A stretch of 64,000 nucleotides of DNA from Hippopus hippopus (taxonomy: Eukaryota > Mollusca > Bivalvia > Cardiida > Cardiidae). The stretch spans positions 4,859,501-4,923,500 of the forward strand of contig OX328108.1 of the NCBI GenBank assembly GCA_946811185.2, given 5' to 3'. Shown piece after piece: positions 62,515 through 64,000 of this stretch (the first letter of the stretch is position 1; each line of letters opens with the position of its first letter). The notes under the pieces are model-generated. The model was not told where the DNA came from. It saw nothing but the letters and a program-made list of their open reading frames with translations, and did not search any database. The position numbers were made by a program, and so were the translations under genes.

Positions 62515-63837
62515 CAAGAGGGCCAAGATGGCCCTGGATCGCTCACCTGAATTTTTGAGAGGACCATAGCCAATTTTTTTTGAGGTATTGAAACTTTGGA
62601 AACAAAATCATTATTTTGCCAAGCAATTTTGAAAAGGTCACCTGTAAAAGTCATTTCAAAATCTGTCACTACCCCTACAATCATCACCACAGCAATGAAT
62701 TTGATGAATCAGAATTCTGCTAATAAATTTTTGGATAGATCACCCGAGGACAATTTCTTGAAGAAGAGCACATGCTCGATAGTGACTAAAAACATAGGTC
62801 CAACAAGAGCACCACATGCAGGTGCCCACAATTGGCTGTTGTTTTTGGACGGATAAAAATTTCCCTAACAATTTTTGAAAAGAGTCACCCTAGGAACATT
62901 TCTGTGAAATTATTTCAAAATCTGACCAGCCGTTCCAGAGAAGAAGAATTAAGAAATTCCTCTTCATATCCCTGTAGTGCAAATAGCCCCCACCATCAGA
63001 GCCATGTTTCTTGCCAGATCACAATTTTGTGAACAATTTTTGAAAAGAGTCACCCAAGGAACATTGCTGTGAAATTATTTCAAAATCTGACCAGCGGTTT
63101 CAGAGAAGAAGAATTTTTAAGAATTTCTTCATGTCCGTATAGTGTAAATAGCCCACAGCCATCAGAGCCATGTTTCTTGATGGATCAAAATTTCTCGAAC
63201 AATTTGCAAAAAGGGTCACCCAAGAAACATTTCTGTGAAATTATTTCAAAATCTGACCTGCAGTTTCAGAGAAGAAGAATTTTTAAGAATTTCTTCATGT
63301 CCATATAGTGCAAGTGAGCCCCCCCAACCCATTAGAGCCATGTTTCTTGACGAATCAGCATTTTGTGAACAATTTTTGAAAAGGGTCACCAAAGGAACAT
63401 TTCTGTGAAATTATTTCAAAATCTGACCAGCAGTTTCAGGGAAGAAGAATTTTCAAGAATTTCTTCATTTCTGTATAGTGCAAGTAGCCCCCAGTCACCA
63501 GAGCCATGTTTCTTGACGGATCAAAATTTCGCAAACAATTTTTAATACGGATCACCCAAGGAACATCTCTGTGAAATTATTTCAAAATCTGATCAGCGGT
63601 TTCAGGGAAGAAGAATTTTTAAGAATTTCTTCATTTCTGTATAGTGCAAGTAGCCCCCATTCACCACAGCCATGTTTCTACGGGTCAAAATTTCGCAAAC
63701 AATTTTTGAAAAGGGTCACCCAAGGAACATCTCTGTGAAATTATTTCAAAATCTGTACAGCAGTTTCAGAGAAGAAGAATTTTTAAGAATTTCTTCATTT
63801 CTGTATAGTGCAAGTAGCCCCCATTCACCAGAGCCAG
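62515..63837 (+). mobile_element. Helentron-like element E10, close copy of E9, 3'-truncated
   Basis: CAAGAGGGCCAAGATGGCCCT and the same 280-bp unique part, nested CAAGAGCACCACATGCAGGTGCC start and array as E9 at 52780, with few differences. It stops after about six units at GAGCCAGGTATCAG, where unrelated sequence begins. Confidence 0.8.
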
Positions 63838-64000
63838 GTATCAGTAACTGGGTTTTTCTGTCCCTTGTAATAAACATTTTATCCATCTACTGATGCATCA
63901 TATTCTAGCTAGTGCTTAATTTTATTGATGGATCTATGGACCATATTCCAACTAACCGCATGTACTGATTTTATGTTTAAGTATTGTGTCATGAACATTC
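63838..64000. other. Window end, unassigned
   Basis: No element or gene signal recognised in the last 160 bases. Confidence 0.4.

Noticed and set aside
52861..63032. Identical 86-codon frames at 52861 and 62596 (starting METKSLFCQAILKRSP)
   Set aside because: They lie in the unique part of two recent copies of one mobile element. Identity reflects the age of the copies, not protein conservation, and no domain is recognisable.

Overview
The window is animal nuclear DNA: genes split by GT-AG introns, AT-rich, and packed with short non-autonomous transposable elements. The repeat types (clam-type elements carrying 145-165 bp tandem arrays, tRNA-headed SINEs, abundant TTAA MITEs) and the character of the two proteins point to a mollusc, most likely a bivalve. 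The class-level call is inference; no database was searched.

Two protein-coding genes can be reconstructed completely by joining exons in phase. On the + strand, ten coding exons from 1139 to 15923 encode a 602-residue Ro60 (RO60/TROVE2), the ring-shaped protein that binds Y RNAs and misfolded small RNAs. On the - strand, four coding exons between 41925 and 31993 encode a 260-residue six-helix cytochrome b561 with all four haem-ligand histidines. The genes converge (3' ends facing, about 16 kb apart) and nothing suggests a functional link. Both contain decayed partial copies of one of their own exons in an intron (RO60 exon 6; CYB561 exon 3).

Layout: 1-1138 upstream, no recognised gene; 1139-15923 RO60; 15924-31992 intergenic repeats, including a miniature LTR element split by a 3.7-kb insertion that itself holds another insertion (23701-27835); 31993-41925 CYB561; 41938-64000 repeats, with one weak candidate exon near 48.85-49.11 kb.

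The rest is a layered mobile-element landscape. (1) About 60 copies or pieces of one TTAA-flanked MITE (about 220 bp, termini CTCTTTACCAAACAA or CCCTTTACC, central hairpin). (2) A group of TSD-less elements starting CAAGAGGG or CTAGA and ending in a hairpin plus TAA. They carry tandem arrays and terminal arms that differ between subfamilies but stay complementary within each; they resemble Helentron-associated (HINE/DINE-like) elements. (3) A complete 536-bp TRIM whose LTRs carry tRNA-like A and B boxes, with a proline-type primer site. (4) tRNA-headed SINEs with clear target duplications and two 5S-like repeats. (5) A 2.28-kb TTAA element and several fold-back elements. No transposase, Rep/helicase or reverse transcriptase gene is visible, so all are presumably mobilised by partners elsewhere. 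Many insertions lie within 5-45 bases of splice sites.
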